From NCBI GenBank assembly GCA_021796315.1, contig JAJYOH010000017.1, forward strand, positions 1-27,598: a stretch of DNA of 27,598 nucleotides, read 5' to 3'. The notes under the pieces were generated by a model that was given only the letters and a program-made list of their open reading frames with translations, was not told where the DNA came from and ran no database searches. A program made the position numbers and the translations under genes. Below, piece after piece: positions 6,867 to 14,836 of the stretch (positions are counted from its first letter, which is position 1; the number at the start of each line of letters is the position of its first letter). Origin of the DNA: Chloroflexota bacterium. Lineage in GTDB: Bacteria > Chloroflexota > Anaerolineae > Anaerolineales > Villigracilaceae.

Positions 6867-7766
6867 TTACGCCGTAAATTCTGCAAGCATTTGCTTTTCA
6901 GTTTCTTTTAAAATTTCCACCAGCGGCGGGCGGACAGGCCAGCGCGGTTGTTGATATTTCTGTGCGAGCAAAGCTTTGAGTAAAGATGGGAAGGGAGAAT
7001 ATTTTTCGAGGACGTGTCTTTGCTCGCTGACTCTTTTTTGCGCGGCGCTGACATCTTTACCAGAGAAATACCCATCATAAACTTCGCGCAGTCCGGGCGA
7101 AAGAACGTTGGCGGGTGCGGTGATGCAGCCCGCGGCGTGATTTTCCAAAGCAAATGTGCAATCTGAATCCGTGCCATTAAAAACGGCGAGGTCACCGCCA
7201 AATTTTTTCCCAAGAGCGCGAGTAAAGTCAGCATCGTGCGACGAGTCTTTGATGCCTGCGAATTGCTTCGGAAAAGAATCTTTCAAGCGTGCCAGCAGAT
7301 CAATCGAAAACCCGATTCCGGCTGTGCCGGGAAAATGATATCCTAACATCCAACCATCCTTCGGGACGGATTTTTGAATCACCTGCTCGAACCAGTTGAA
7401 TAATCCATCGTCGGTGGCTTTGCGAAAATAATACGGCGGAAGGGTCACAACTGCGTCGAAGCCGAGATCGAAAGCGAGTTTGGTTAAATCAATTGTCTCG
7501 GTGAGACTCGGCGTGCCAGTCCCGGCCAGCAATCTAAAATTTGGATATTGTTCACGGACTTTGAGCGCAGCTTTCCACACTACCTTGCGTTCCTCGGGAG
7601 AAAAGGATGGGCCTTCGCCTGTGGTGCCGAAGATCAATGCACCTTGACAGCCTCGAGATGCGAGAAAGCCCAGGAACGGCGCGACCGCTTCGAGGTCCGG
7701 GGAGAGATCGGACTTAAGCGGAGTCACAGCAGCGGCGTAAACGCCTGAGAGCGGGTGTCGAGTCAT
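6867..7766 (-). CDS. DapA-family aldolase/lyase (dihydrodipicolinate synthase superfamily)
   Basis: This 299-residue protein is a class I TIM-barrel lyase. It shows GTTGEGPSF (Thr48-Thr49 phosphate/carboxylate loop), Tyr143 in YHFPG where the family has YN-x-P, and the Schiff-base Lys173 in AGIKDSS. The length is normal for the family. The superfamily includes dihydrodipicolinate synthase, N-acetylneuraminate lyase and keto-deoxy-sugar aldolases. The non-canonical YHFP and the absence of lysine-biosynthesis neighbours argue against calling it dapA, so the substrate is left open. The ATG at 7764-7766 follows GGAGA at 5 bases. No other gene in the minus-strand block points to its pathway. Confidence 0.8.
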   Translation of the reverse strand: MTRHPLSGVYAAAVTPLKSDLSPDLEAVAPFLGFLASRGCQGALIFGTTGEGPSFSPEERKVVWKAALKVREQYPNFRLLAGTGTPSLTETIDLTKLAFDLGFDAVVTLPPYYFRKATDDGLFNWFEQVIQKSVPKDGWMLGYHFPGTAGIGFSIDLLARLKDSFPKQFAGIKDSSHDADFTRALGKKFGGDLAVFNGTDSDCTFALENHAAGCITAPANVLSPGLREVYDGYFSGKDVSAAQKRVSEQRHVLEKYSPFPSLLKALLAQKYQQPRWPVRPPLVEILKETEKQMLAEFTA

Positions 7767-7786
7767 AGAGTCTCCATATTTGGTTT

Positions 7787-7883
7787 ATGTCATTGCGAGG
7801 AGGGCGTTTTTCCCGACGAAGCAATCTCGATTATCTTAAGGGAGATTGCTTCGCCGCTAAAGAACAGCGGCTCGCAATGACAT
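7787..7883. repeat. Nested inverted repeat, about 97 bp (MITE/REP-like)
   Basis: The outer arms are exact complements: atgtcattgcgag (7787-7799) and ctcgcaatgacat (7871-7883). A second pair lies inside, cgaagcaatctc (7817-7828) with gagattgcttcg (7842-7853). A third small hairpin, gccgct/agcggc, sits at about 7853-7871. The whole gap between the DapA-family gene and the ParB-like gene folds into one branched structure. The gtcattgcgag...ctcgcaatgac layout is typical of dispersed palindromic elements in environmental genomes. It carries no ORF. Confidence 0.75.
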
Positions 7884-7887
7884 TGAA

Positions 7888-8739
7888 TCAGTCTTCGTGT
7901 GTTTCTATGAAATCGCGTGCGGCCTCTTCGGGCGGCTGCAGGGATTGACCTTCGTTTTTAGCGAGGTAATGTTGGTGATCGAGCACCCACAAATAAAGAT
8001 CGCCTTCGGTCTTGCCGGGAAAATCTTTCATGATCTTGCTTTGACGAATGATCTTGACGATTGGCAAATAAACTTTATCGTACCAATCTGTGATGGCCTC
8101 TTCTTCGGAAATATCGCGCTTCAAATCGAGACCCATGAAGTAGCGATGCACGGCGATGTGTTCCAACATGCGGTCGAAACCGTCCGGGATGTTCAGCCGG
8201 ATCTTGGCCTGTGGACGCAGATAGTCGAGACGAGTGCGCTCGAGAAAGTGAACTTTTTCGCCGAGGATGCTCAAGTCTTCGGGTTTTAGATCGGGCGTGA
8301 TATTTACTTTCGTGGCGCATTCGCGCACTTCAGCCTCGATAAATTCCTGACCCTTTTCACGCGCAACAGAAACGCGATGATGTCCGTCGACAACGAAATA
8401 GACTTGTCCCACTTTATAAAGCACCACAGGCGGCAGGCTGATATCTTTATAAAATGCGAGATCGATATTCTGCCAGCGGGGAGCGAGCTGGTCTTCGATG
8501 GGCAGGAAGGCGCGGTCGAACTGATGGTAGCGATTCAGACTGCCAACGATCTGTTCCACTCTGACGGTTTTTACGCCTCGATAAATCGGGCCGCCGATGT
8601 GGAGTTTTTCTTTGATCTCATCGTAGGAAAGCAAAGTTGCCGGCTGGCCGGAGACGGCAGACCAGGCGCGATTCAGAAAAGCTTTAAAGCGGGCGCGACT
8701 GAAATCGTGGCGCGCGCGGGAATTGAGTTCGTCAGACAT
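7888..8739 (-). CDS. ParB/sulfiredoxin-fold protein
   Basis: This 283-residue protein has a ParB-like N-terminal nuclease/NTP-binding fold. The hallmark is DGHHRVSVAR at residues 118-127, preceded by the strand VYFVV and the ISLPPVVLYK segment. The C-terminal half (about 185-270) has a conserved pattern, WYDKVYLPIVKIIRQ followed by PGKTEGDLYLWVLDHQHYL, seen in similar bacterial proteins of unknown role. No helix-turn-helix is visible, so a partition role is unlikely. Recent ParB-family biochemistry suggests CTP or other nucleotide binding, which here is inference. The start ATG (8737-8739) overlaps the upstream phosphoesterase gene by 8 bases, so the two are probably coupled. The earlier TTG at 8745 is rejected. 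Confidence 0.75.
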   Translation of the reverse strand: MSDELNSRARHDFSRARFKAFLNRAWSAVSGQPATLLSYDEIKEKLHIGGPIYRGVKTVRVEQIVGSLNRYHQFDRAFLPIEDQLAPRWQNIDLAFYKDISLPPVVLYKVGQVYFVVDGHHRVSVAREKGQEFIEAEVRECATKVNITPDLKPEDLSILGEKVHFLERTRLDYLRPQAKIRLNIPDGFDRMLEHIAVHRYFMGLDLKRDISEEEAITDWYDKVYLPIVKIIRQSKIMKDFPGKTEGDLYLWVLDHQHYLAKNEGQSLQPPEEAARDFIETHED

Positions 8740-9361
8740 TTTCAATCTCGATTATTTTGTACGGAAAAACATTCATGATGGCGGTTGGGCCGAACCTGGT
8801 TGTGGATTCTTCCAGGTTTTGTCGGTAGAAATGTGTGTGACCGTGGAAATGATAACGGGGTTGCGCCCAACGCAGAAGCCAGTTGATGGCTTTCAATCCG
8901 GTATGAGCCTGGGTATCGTCATCGTGGATGCCGAAAGGCGGCGAGTGTGTGATGAGGATATCGAGGGCGTGTCCATACCGCAGACGATTCAAAAACAGCC
9001 CCGGCATAAGTTGAGCCGCGCGTAGGAACGCTTCAACTTGTGTATGCTGGTTGACTCCGTCAGGGCGATATTTAACGGAGCCGCCCAATCCGGCGATCAG
9101 AAGCCCTTTAACGCGTGCCCGCTTCAGGTCGATGTTTGAGCCGCCTTCTGCTCGGGTGGTATTGAATCTCGGACTGTATTCCGGGTCATGATTGCCGGGC
9201 ACGTAAACCATGGGCACGTTCAGCATGGAAACCAAATACTCAAGATAGGTGTAGGGCAGATCACCGCAGCCGACGATGATATCTGTGCCTTGAAAATGAC
9301 CCTGCCCCGTGAGAGTATAGATGCGTTCGACGACTTGATCGCTGACGGCCAGGATTTTCAT
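8732..9361 (-). CDS. Calcineurin-like metallophosphoesterase
   Basis: This 209-residue protein shows most of the dimetal phosphoesterase motifs: Asp8 (AVSDQV), GCGD (31-34), GNHD (56-59), His139 in ITHSPP and HFHGHTH (171-177). The usual first motif D-x-H is D-Q-V here, so one metal-ligand His is absent, although the other ligands are all present. Relatives fall among Icc-like predicted phosphoesterases. The substrate is unknown; cyclic nucleotides or phosphodiesters are possible. The gene overlaps the ParB-like gene downstream, which suggests the two act together. There is no strong ribosome site before ATG 9361. Confidence 0.8.
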   Translation of the reverse strand: MKILAVSDQVVERIYTLTGQGHFQGTDIIVGCGDLPYTYLEYLVSMLNVPMVYVPGNHDPEYSPRFNTTRAEGGSNIDLKRARVKGLLIAGLGGSVKYRPDGVNQHTQVEAFLRAAQLMPGLFLNRLRYGHALDILITHSPPFGIHDDDTQAHTGLKAINWLLRWAQPRYHFHGHTHFYRQNLEESTTRFGPTAIMNVFPYKIIEIENV

Positions 9362-9415
9362 GCGGTTGAATTGTGCCGCAGAAAGAGTTTCCGTGCAAGG
9401 GATGGTTTTGAATGA

Positions 9416-10384
9416 TTATGTGAAATTGATTTTGGAGTTGCTTAAAGCAGCGCCGATGTGTTCAGTGAATGCCTGGGCCGTGTCCATTTCGTTTTTGTTG
9501 AAGGGAGAAAGTGAACGGCGGGCGAGCGAAAGTATGCCCAGGGATTTATGTTTGTGTTGAACCGGAAGCCCCATCCATGTACGCAGATCCCCGATGGAAG
9601 ACAGGCTGGACCAGGCCGGTACCATTTCCACGTCTTCCAAATATACGGGTTTACTGGTGTCCAAAATCGATTGATAGATTGCGTTTTGGATGATCGGTTG
9701 GGAGGGAGTGTAAACCGTGACGTAGCGGGCTGATAGATGAAGTCCATTAGGTTCCTTCAATAAGATCGCCGCGTGGTGGTATGGCACTACTTTCTTTAAA
9801 GTCCCCATAATTGCATCCAATGTTTTTTCCAATCCAAGGCCGCTGGAGAGCGCCAGTTTTATGCGGTTAATACTGCCCATCAGGTTGTTTAAATTATCCA
9901 GGGTTTTTGACTGGGCGATGAGCAGGGTGTAAACATCCAACAAGCGCAGCTCGTGGTTATCAAAGGCAATCACGATTGGCTCATAGACGGAATGAGCAGG
10001 ACGACCCAGCGCAAAATGAACCGCATCCTTGATATTCATATGGTCGGAAATCACATAAGTTTCGGTTGCCAGATTTTTTTGTAATTCAATAACGGGTTTT
10101 CTAAGGAATAATTCCAAACCATAGCGGTGGCCGAGGCGTTCGAATATCCTTAAGCGCGGGATAACGCCGGTCAGTTGTCCGTTATCTGTCAAAATGACGC
10201 CCGGCAATTCAGGGTGGGATTCTAAATGTCTGGTCACATCTTCGGTGAGGGCGGATGCAGGCACTTTGTAATCAAAAGATGGCAAATCTCCCACGCAAAC
10301 CGGGTCGGTAATATCTCCGGTTGGGAGAGTAAGGGGCTGATAAATCTTTTTTGGCATAATCTTTGCCGGTCCATTTGCTGGCAT
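9416..10384 (-). CDS. CBS-like plus GAF sensory protein without output domain
   Basis: This protein of up to 322 residues has an N-terminal region (about 25-165) with the CBS-pair-like pattern PGVILTDNGQLTGVIPRLR, FLRKPVIE, YEPIVIAFDNHELRLLDV. A short helical linker follows, and a GAF domain fills about 180-318 (AAILLKEPNGL, SSIGDLRTWMGLPVQ, GILSLARRSLSPF). Such N-terminal modules usually sit on histidine kinases or GGDEF proteins, but here no effector follows. It may bind a small ligand and act on a partner. The start could be ATG 10384 or ATG 10357. A TATAAT (complement of 10391-10396) only 7 bases before 10384 would give an almost leaderless transcript or favour the later ATG. Confidence 0.7.
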   Translation of the reverse strand: MPANGPAKIMPKKIYQPLTLPTGDITDPVCVGDLPSFDYKVPASALTEDVTRHLESHPELPGVILTDNGQLTGVIPRLRIFERLGHRYGLELFLRKPVIELQKNLATETYVISDHMNIKDAVHFALGRPAHSVYEPIVIAFDNHELRLLDVYTLLIAQSKTLDNLNNLMGSINRIKLALSSGLGLEKTLDAIMGTLKKVVPYHHAAILLKEPNGLHLSARYVTVYTPSQPIIQNAIYQSILDTSKPVYLEDVEMVPAWSSLSSIGDLRTWMGLPVQHKHKSLGILSLARRSLSPFNKNEMDTAQAFTEHIGAALSNSKINFT

Positions 10385-10508
10385 GAGGAGATTATAAAGA
10401 GATTGATTTAACCCCTTATAAAAGACAAGTTAACGGTTTTTTAACTTCTGGATATGCAATTCAGGCAATACGTTCTGCCAGCGCTGTCAAAACTGAAGGG
10501 CGGATGCG

Positions 10509-10537
10509 TTGCCAATACCGTCATCGCACACTATAAT
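10509..10537 (+). promoter_or_regulatory. Promoter of the kinase-phosphatase module
   Basis: TTGCCA (10509-10514), a 17-base spacer and a perfect TATAAT (10532-10537) form a strong housekeeping-type promoter. The start of transcription would fall at about 10544, leaving only about 13 nt before the proposed CTG start codon, with AGAGG at 10548-10552 in between. Confidence 0.75.
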
Positions 10538-10556
10538 TCAGTAAATTAGAGGCCAT

Positions 10557-12434
10557 CTGGATACTCAAAATACCACACAACCGCTGGGCAACGAACCGAC
10601 CACCCCCCGCCGTCAACTGCAATCAGGCACAACTCTCGTCAAGCGCTATCATATTCAGGAAGTGATCGGTGTAGGCGGCATGGGATCGGTGTACCGCGCC
10701 CGCGACCTGCATTTTCCAAATGTCACCAAGCTGGTAGCCGTTAAGGAAATGATCAATATGGCGCCCGACCCGTTGGTGCGCCAGACCATCGTCCAGAATT
10801 TTGAGCGCGAAGCCAATTTGTTGGCTACCCTCAACCACCCGGCCATCCCTCGAATTTATGATTATTTCAGCGAAGACGATCGCTCCTACCTTGTGCTGGA
10901 GTTCGTCCATGGCAAAGACCTGGAAGCCATCATTAGCGATACCAACGGTTTCCTGCCAGAAGAACAGGTACTTAGTTGGGGAATTCAGCTTTGCGATGTG
11001 CTTTCCTTCCTTCACGGCCACAAGCCCGACCCGATCATCTTTCGCGACATGAAGCCGTCGAACATCATGATCAACAGTAACGGCGACGTTGTGCTTGTGG
11101 ATTTCGGCATTGCCAAAACGTTTCAGTCCGGACAAAAAGGAACGATGATCGGTACCGAAGGCTATTCCCCGCCCGAACAATATCGCGGCGAGGCCACACC
11201 TTTGGCGGACATTTACTCTCTGGGTGCGACTCTCCACCACGCCTTGACGCGTCGCGATCCGCGCCTCGAACCGCCGTTCTCTTTCGCTGAGCGCCCTCTG
11301 CGCAAGATCAATTCCCGCGTCTCTCCGGAACTGGAAGCGGTGATCGGTACCGCTTTGCAATACAACCCGTCTGAGCGTTTTAGCGGCGCTACAGAGATGA
11401 AGGACGCCCTGATGAGCGTGGCGCGCAAAACAGGCGCTCTTTCGAAGATCGCCACCACCTCCATTGCTCCGGCTGGAGGCATCAAACCCATTTGGACGTT
11501 CAAATGTGAGGATGAAATCCGTGGCACGCCATTGCTGCACCAGGGCGTGTTGTATATCGGATGCTACGATAACAACTTATATTCCATCGGTGCGGCAGAT
11601 GGCAAATTTCAGTGGAAGTATGCAGCCGAGGGCGGTATTGTCTCGCGACCGGCTTTTTATGAAGGCAATGTCTACTTTGGTTCTGAAGACCAGCGTTTGC
11701 ATTCTGTCAGTGCGCGTACGGGCAATGTCGTTTGGACATACTTTGCCGATGGACGTATCCGCTCTTCGCCGCGCATTGCAGATGGTCACGTCTTCATTGG
11801 TTCAGATGACCAATCGCTTCATGCTGTGAACCTGAACACGGGTCGCCGTATCTGGAAGTTTGACGCTGACGATCAGATCCGCTCGACGCCTTTCATTGCC
11901 AACGAACTGATCTATTTTGGTTCGGAAAGCGGCGCTTTCTACGCGCTGGATTTCCGCGGCACGATGAAGTGGCGCTTCCAGGCCAAGCGTTCGATAACAT
12001 CCTCGCCTATTGTAGCAGGGCAATCCATTTTCTTTGCATCAGCGGATAGCACCTTATATTGCCTCGACGCCCGCAATGGCTGGGCCATCTGGCGTTATCG
12101 CCTTGGTAAAGGCTCGGTTTCATCTCCCGCGCTTTCAGAAGATTATGTTTTCGTTGGCGCGGCGGACGGCTTTATCTACTGTGTCGAAGCGCATACAGGC
12201 AAAGAGATCTGGCGTTTCCGCACAGAACATCAAGTCACCAGTTCGCCGGTCGTGTACAAAGACTCGGTCTATTGCGGTTCTGTGGACGGTAATTTATACT
12301 GCCTTGAATATCGTACGGGGCGTCAACGCTGGAAATTTGAAACAAAGGCGGCCATTATTGGTTCGCCCATTGTGTTCGATGATATTGTTTACATCGGCTC
12401 GACCGATCATCAGGTTTATGCTTTGCTGGCCTGA
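10557..12434 (+). CDS. Soluble Ser/Thr protein kinase fused to an eight-repeat PQQ-like beta-propeller
   Basis: From the proposed CTG start the protein is 625 residues. The kinase domain shows the Gly-loop GVGGMGSVY (38-46), VAVKE with Lys63, the alpha-C Glu near 85, FRDMKPSN with Asp164 and Asn169 (Phe for the usual His of HRD), DFG at 182-184, and GTEGYSPPEQY. After a short linker come eight ~40-residue repeats (W-x-F/Y...SSP...V-Y-x-G-S-x-D...LYCL...TG). No transmembrane segment separates the two parts, unlike PknB-type kinases, so it is cytoplasmic. The start is unusual: the only ATG/GTG/TTG in frame before the kinase core is GTG 10662, which would cut off the first strand and the start of the Gly-loop region. 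In-frame codons back to the TAA at 10542 offer only CTG 10557 or ATT 10545. A PP2C gene follows 15 bases later. Confidence 0.88.
   Translation: MDTQNTTQPLGNEPTTPRRQLQSGTTLVKRYHIQEVIGVGGMGSVYRARDLHFPNVTKLVAVKEMINMAPDPLVRQTIVQNFEREANLLATLNHPAIPRIYDYFSEDDRSYLVLEFVHGKDLEAIISDTNGFLPEEQVLSWGIQLCDVLSFLHGHKPDPIIFRDMKPSNIMINSNGDVVLVDFGIAKTFQSGQKGTMIGTEGYSPPEQYRGEATPLADIYSLGATLHHALTRRDPRLEPPFSFAERPLRKINSRVSPELEAVIGTALQYNPSERFSGATEMKDALMSVARKTGALSKIATTSIAPAGGIKPIWTFKCEDEIRGTPLLHQGVLYIGCYDNNLYSIGAADGKFQWKYAAEGGIVSRPAFYEGNVYFGSEDQRLHSVSARTGNVVWTYFADGRIRSSPRIADGHVFIGSDDQSLHAVNLNTGRRIWKFDADDQIRSTPFIANELIYFGSESGAFYALDFRGTMKWRFQAKRSITSSPIVAGQSIFFASADSTLYCLDARNGWAIWRYRLGKGSVSSPALSEDYVFVGAADGFIYCVEAHTGKEIWRFRTEHQVTSSPVVYKDSVYCGSVDGNLYCLEYRTGRQRWKFETKAAIIGSPIVFDDIVYIGSTDHQVYALLA
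11493..12431 (+). repeat. Eight tandem ~120-bp coding repeats (propeller blades)
   Basis: The C-terminal part of the kinase gene consists of eight units of about 40 codons. Each begins with Trp-(Lys/Arg/Thr)-(Phe/Tyr) and contains (S/R/G)-(S/T/R)-P, (V/I)-(Y/F)-(F/V/I/C)-(G/A)-(S/A/C) and (L/Q/F/I)-(Y/H)-(C/A/S). Eight such units match the blade number of PQQ-dehydrogenase-like propellers. The role is probably ligand or protein binding; the residues that bind PQQ in dehydrogenases are not evident. Confidence 0.8.
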
Positions 12435-12449
12435 TTAAAGGAGTTCTGC

Positions 12450-13352
12450 ATGTTTGATTTTTTCCGTAAACTGTTTAGCGGTAATAGTGAGGAGTCGCCC
12501 GATGAGGGTGCAACCACCGCACCTCTTTCAGACCAGCAAATCCAATCCATTGTCTATAATCAGAATGTACAATTTGAGGTACAACAACTGATCGCTGCCA
12601 TCGGTCAATCTGTTGGAAAACAGCGCGAACATAATGAAGACAGCCTGGTTGCCATCACCGCCACCTTGGCCGGCAAGGCATCCAACATTCCATTTGGGTT
12701 GTACATCGTTGCGGACGGCATGGGCGGACATCAGTTCGGTGAAGTTGCCAGCAACGCCGCTATTCGCGTGGTTTCCGGTTATATCATGCGCAAGTTCCAT
12801 CCTTATCTTTTCACGATTCCCACACAGCAGCCGGAAGAGTCGCTTCAAGAAATCATGGAAGGCGCAATCAAGGAATCTCATCGCATAATCCAGAAGGATG
12901 CGCCGGGAAGCGGCACGACCATTACCGCCGCGTTGATTGTCGGCCAGCAGGTGACTATCGGCCACGTTGGCGACAGCCGCGCATATACCATGCATCCGGT
13001 GGGCCGCCTCGAACAATTGACTCGCGATCATTCCCTCGTTAAACGCCTTGAAGAGCTTGGACATCTCAACAAAGATGAAGCTGCCAACTTCCCGCACCGC
13101 AATGTGCTCATCCGCGCCCTCGGACAGGGTGAGTCTCTGGAAGTGGATGTATTTACCATCCCCTTCCCGCAAAATAGTACACTCATGTTGTGTAGTGACG
13201 GATTGTGGGGCGTCGTTGCCGAGCAGGATCTGTTGCGCTCTCTTAGCGACGCGCCAAACTTGCAACGCGCCTGCCAGAACATGGTCAGCGCTGCCAATAC
13301 TGCTGGGGGACCCGATAACATCAGCGTGATTCTCGTTCAAATGGTTGGATAA
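12450..13352 (+). CDS. PP2C-family Ser/Thr protein phosphatase
   Basis: This 300-residue protein is a complete metal-dependent PP2C (PPM) phosphatase. Motifs are NED (62-64), ADGMGGH (88-94, metal-binding Asp89), GTT (155-157), GHVGDSRAY (171-179), TRDHS (191-195), CSDGLWG (248-254, Asp250) and PDN (288-290). A ~45-residue N-terminal extension that is acidic and probably disordered precedes the catalytic core. There is no membrane segment, in keeping with a soluble partner for the upstream kinase, which it would reverse. The ATG follows a strong AAAGGAG site, and the next gene starts 3 bases after the stop. Confidence in the family is high; the substrates are inferred from the operon only. 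Confidence 0.95.
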   Translation: MFDFFRKLFSGNSEESPDEGATTAPLSDQQIQSIVYNQNVQFEVQQLIAAIGQSVGKQREHNEDSLVAITATLAGKASNIPFGLYIVADGMGGHQFGEVASNAAIRVVSGYIMRKFHPYLFTIPTQQPEESLQEIMEGAIKESHRIIQKDAPGSGTTITAALIVGQQVTIGHVGDSRAYTMHPVGRLEQLTRDHSLVKRLEELGHLNKDEAANFPHRNVLIRALGQGESLEVDVFTIPFPQNSTLMLCSDGLWGVVAEQDLLRSLSDAPNLQRACQNMVSAANTAGGPDNISVILVQMVG

Positions 13353-13355
13353 AAT

Positions 13356-14834
13356 ATGCCCCAGGGTCAAAGGGATTATTATGCCCTTCTTGGCGTTTTA
13401 CGTGATGCCTCCCAGGAGGAAATTAAACGCGCCTACTTTGAAGCCGCGCAGCGCCTGCACCCTGACAAAAATAAATTGGCCGGGGAAACAGAGATATTTC
13501 TCGAAGTTCAACAGGCGTACGAGACGCTATCCAACCCCAGGCGCCGCGCACAATACGATGCGACTTTGCCTAAACAGGAACCGGCATCCTCTTTAGTCCA
13601 ACATAAAATTTTATACAGCCGTACCAACCTTGTCCATCTGAACGAACCACAATTGATTTATGCCCTGTTGGAAGTTGGCCCACGCGATACTGACCAGAAA
13701 ATCCCGGCGCCTCCGCTGAACGTTTGCCTGGTGCTTGACCGATCCACTTCCATGCAGGGCGACAAAATGGATATGGTCAAGGCCGCCACGCTTCACCTCA
13801 TGCGTTCCCTGCGCCCGGAAGACATTTTCAGTGTGGCGGCCTTCAGCGACAAGGCCGAGGTTTTGATCCCCGCCGCATATCAGTCGCAAACTGAGCGGAC
13901 AAAATTGCAGAACCGCATCCAAATGATGCAGACCGGCGGGGCGACTGAAATCTATCAGGGTTTGAAAGCCGGTTTCGAAGAAGTCCGCCGCGGGCTTGAT
14001 CCGAAGCGTGTGAATCACATCATCCTGCTTACTGACGGGCATACCTACGGCGATGAACAAGCCTGTCTGAAACTGGCCGAAGAAGCATCGAGTTTGAATA
14101 TCGGCATCAGCGGTATGGGAATCGGTGGAGAGTGGAACGATATTTTTCTCGATGCGCTTGCAGGCCGCACCGGCAATAACAGCTCTTACATTTCGCAATC
14201 GCAGGATATCCAGCGTTTGCTAATGGAAAAATTCAACGCGCTTGGCAACATGTTCGCCGAGGATGTTCAGCTTGATTTCAAGGAACAGGTTGGGGTTCAG
14301 GTTAACTATGCCTTCCGACTCCATCCCGAAGGCGGCCCCGTCTCACATGAAGACACCATGCGTCTTGGACCCATCTTGCAGGATACGCCCCTTAACGTTT
14401 TATTTGAATTTGTGATACAACCATCGGCATCCCAGGCGGATCTGGTTACACTATTGGACGGTTCACTTAAGATCATCTCTTCAGCGCGGCCAACTCCCAT
14501 TCCTCCCATTCGCATCAAACTGGAACGGGGAGTGGGGCAGGCCGCACAAGCCGACCCGCCGCCTCTGGCCGTTCTCAGCGCCCTCTCACGCCTGACACTT
14601 TATCGCCTGCAGGAACGCGCCCGCCAGGAAGTCACTGCCGGACAATATGAGCAGGCTACTCAACACCTCAAACACCTTGCCGTTCATTTGCTTTCACAAG
14701 GCGAACAGAGTCTGGCAAAGACAGCCCTTCTGCAAGCCGAACAAATGGAACGAACAAAATCCTTTAGCAATGAAGGGGACAAACAGATCAAATATGGCAC
14801 CAGGGCTTTGCTTTTCTCCGCAGTGGAGGAATAA
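13356..14834 (+). CDS. J-domain protein fused to a von Willebrand factor A domain
   Basis: This 492-residue protein begins with a complete J-domain (about 7-68; DYYALLGV, then HPD at 35-37 and an AYETLSNPRRRAQYD helix), which would stimulate an Hsp70 (DnaK) ATPase. A linker and beta-rich stretch follow, then a VWA domain (about 118-300) with an intact metal-ion-dependent adhesion site: D128-R-S130-T-S132, Thr197 and Asp227 in LLTDGHT. The C-terminal part (about 300-492) has a beta-sandwich-like segment and a helical region with tetratricopeptide-like character (LSRLTLYRLQERARQE, YEQATQHLKHLA). The fusion suggests an adaptor that brings chaperone activity to VWA-bound clients. It lies between the phosphatase and FHA genes with 3- and 2-base gaps. 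Confidence 0.9.
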   Translation: MPQGQRDYYALLGVLRDASQEEIKRAYFEAAQRLHPDKNKLAGETEIFLEVQQAYETLSNPRRRAQYDATLPKQEPASSLVQHKILYSRTNLVHLNEPQLIYALLEVGPRDTDQKIPAPPLNVCLVLDRSTSMQGDKMDMVKAATLHLMRSLRPEDIFSVAAFSDKAEVLIPAAYQSQTERTKLQNRIQMMQTGGATEIYQGLKAGFEEVRRGLDPKRVNHIILLTDGHTYGDEQACLKLAEEASSLNIGISGMGIGGEWNDIFLDALAGRTGNNSSYISQSQDIQRLLMEKFNALGNMFAEDVQLDFKEQVGVQVNYAFRLHPEGGPVSHEDTMRLGPILQDTPLNVLFEFVIQPSASQADLVTLLDGSLKIISSARPTPIPPIRIKLERGVGQAAQADPPPLAVLSALSRLTLYRLQERARQEVTAGQYEQATQHLKHLAVHLLSQGEQSLAKTALLQAEQMERTKSFSNEGDKQIKYGTRALLFSAVEE

Positions 14835-14836
14835 CA

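Noticed and set aside
10662..10664. GTG as start of the kinase
   Set aside because: It would remove the first beta strand of the kinase domain and start just inside the Gly-loop, and it has no ribosome site. The upstream in-frame sequence encodes the expected strand.
10623..11540. Long antisense frame (305 codons) opposite the kinase domain
   Set aside because: It is the complement of a convincing kinase with all motifs, and it has no SD site and no protein-like motifs.
12528..13370. 280-codon minus-strand frame over the PP2C gene
   Set aside because: The plus strand encodes all PP2C motifs; the antisense frame is a by-product of codon bias.
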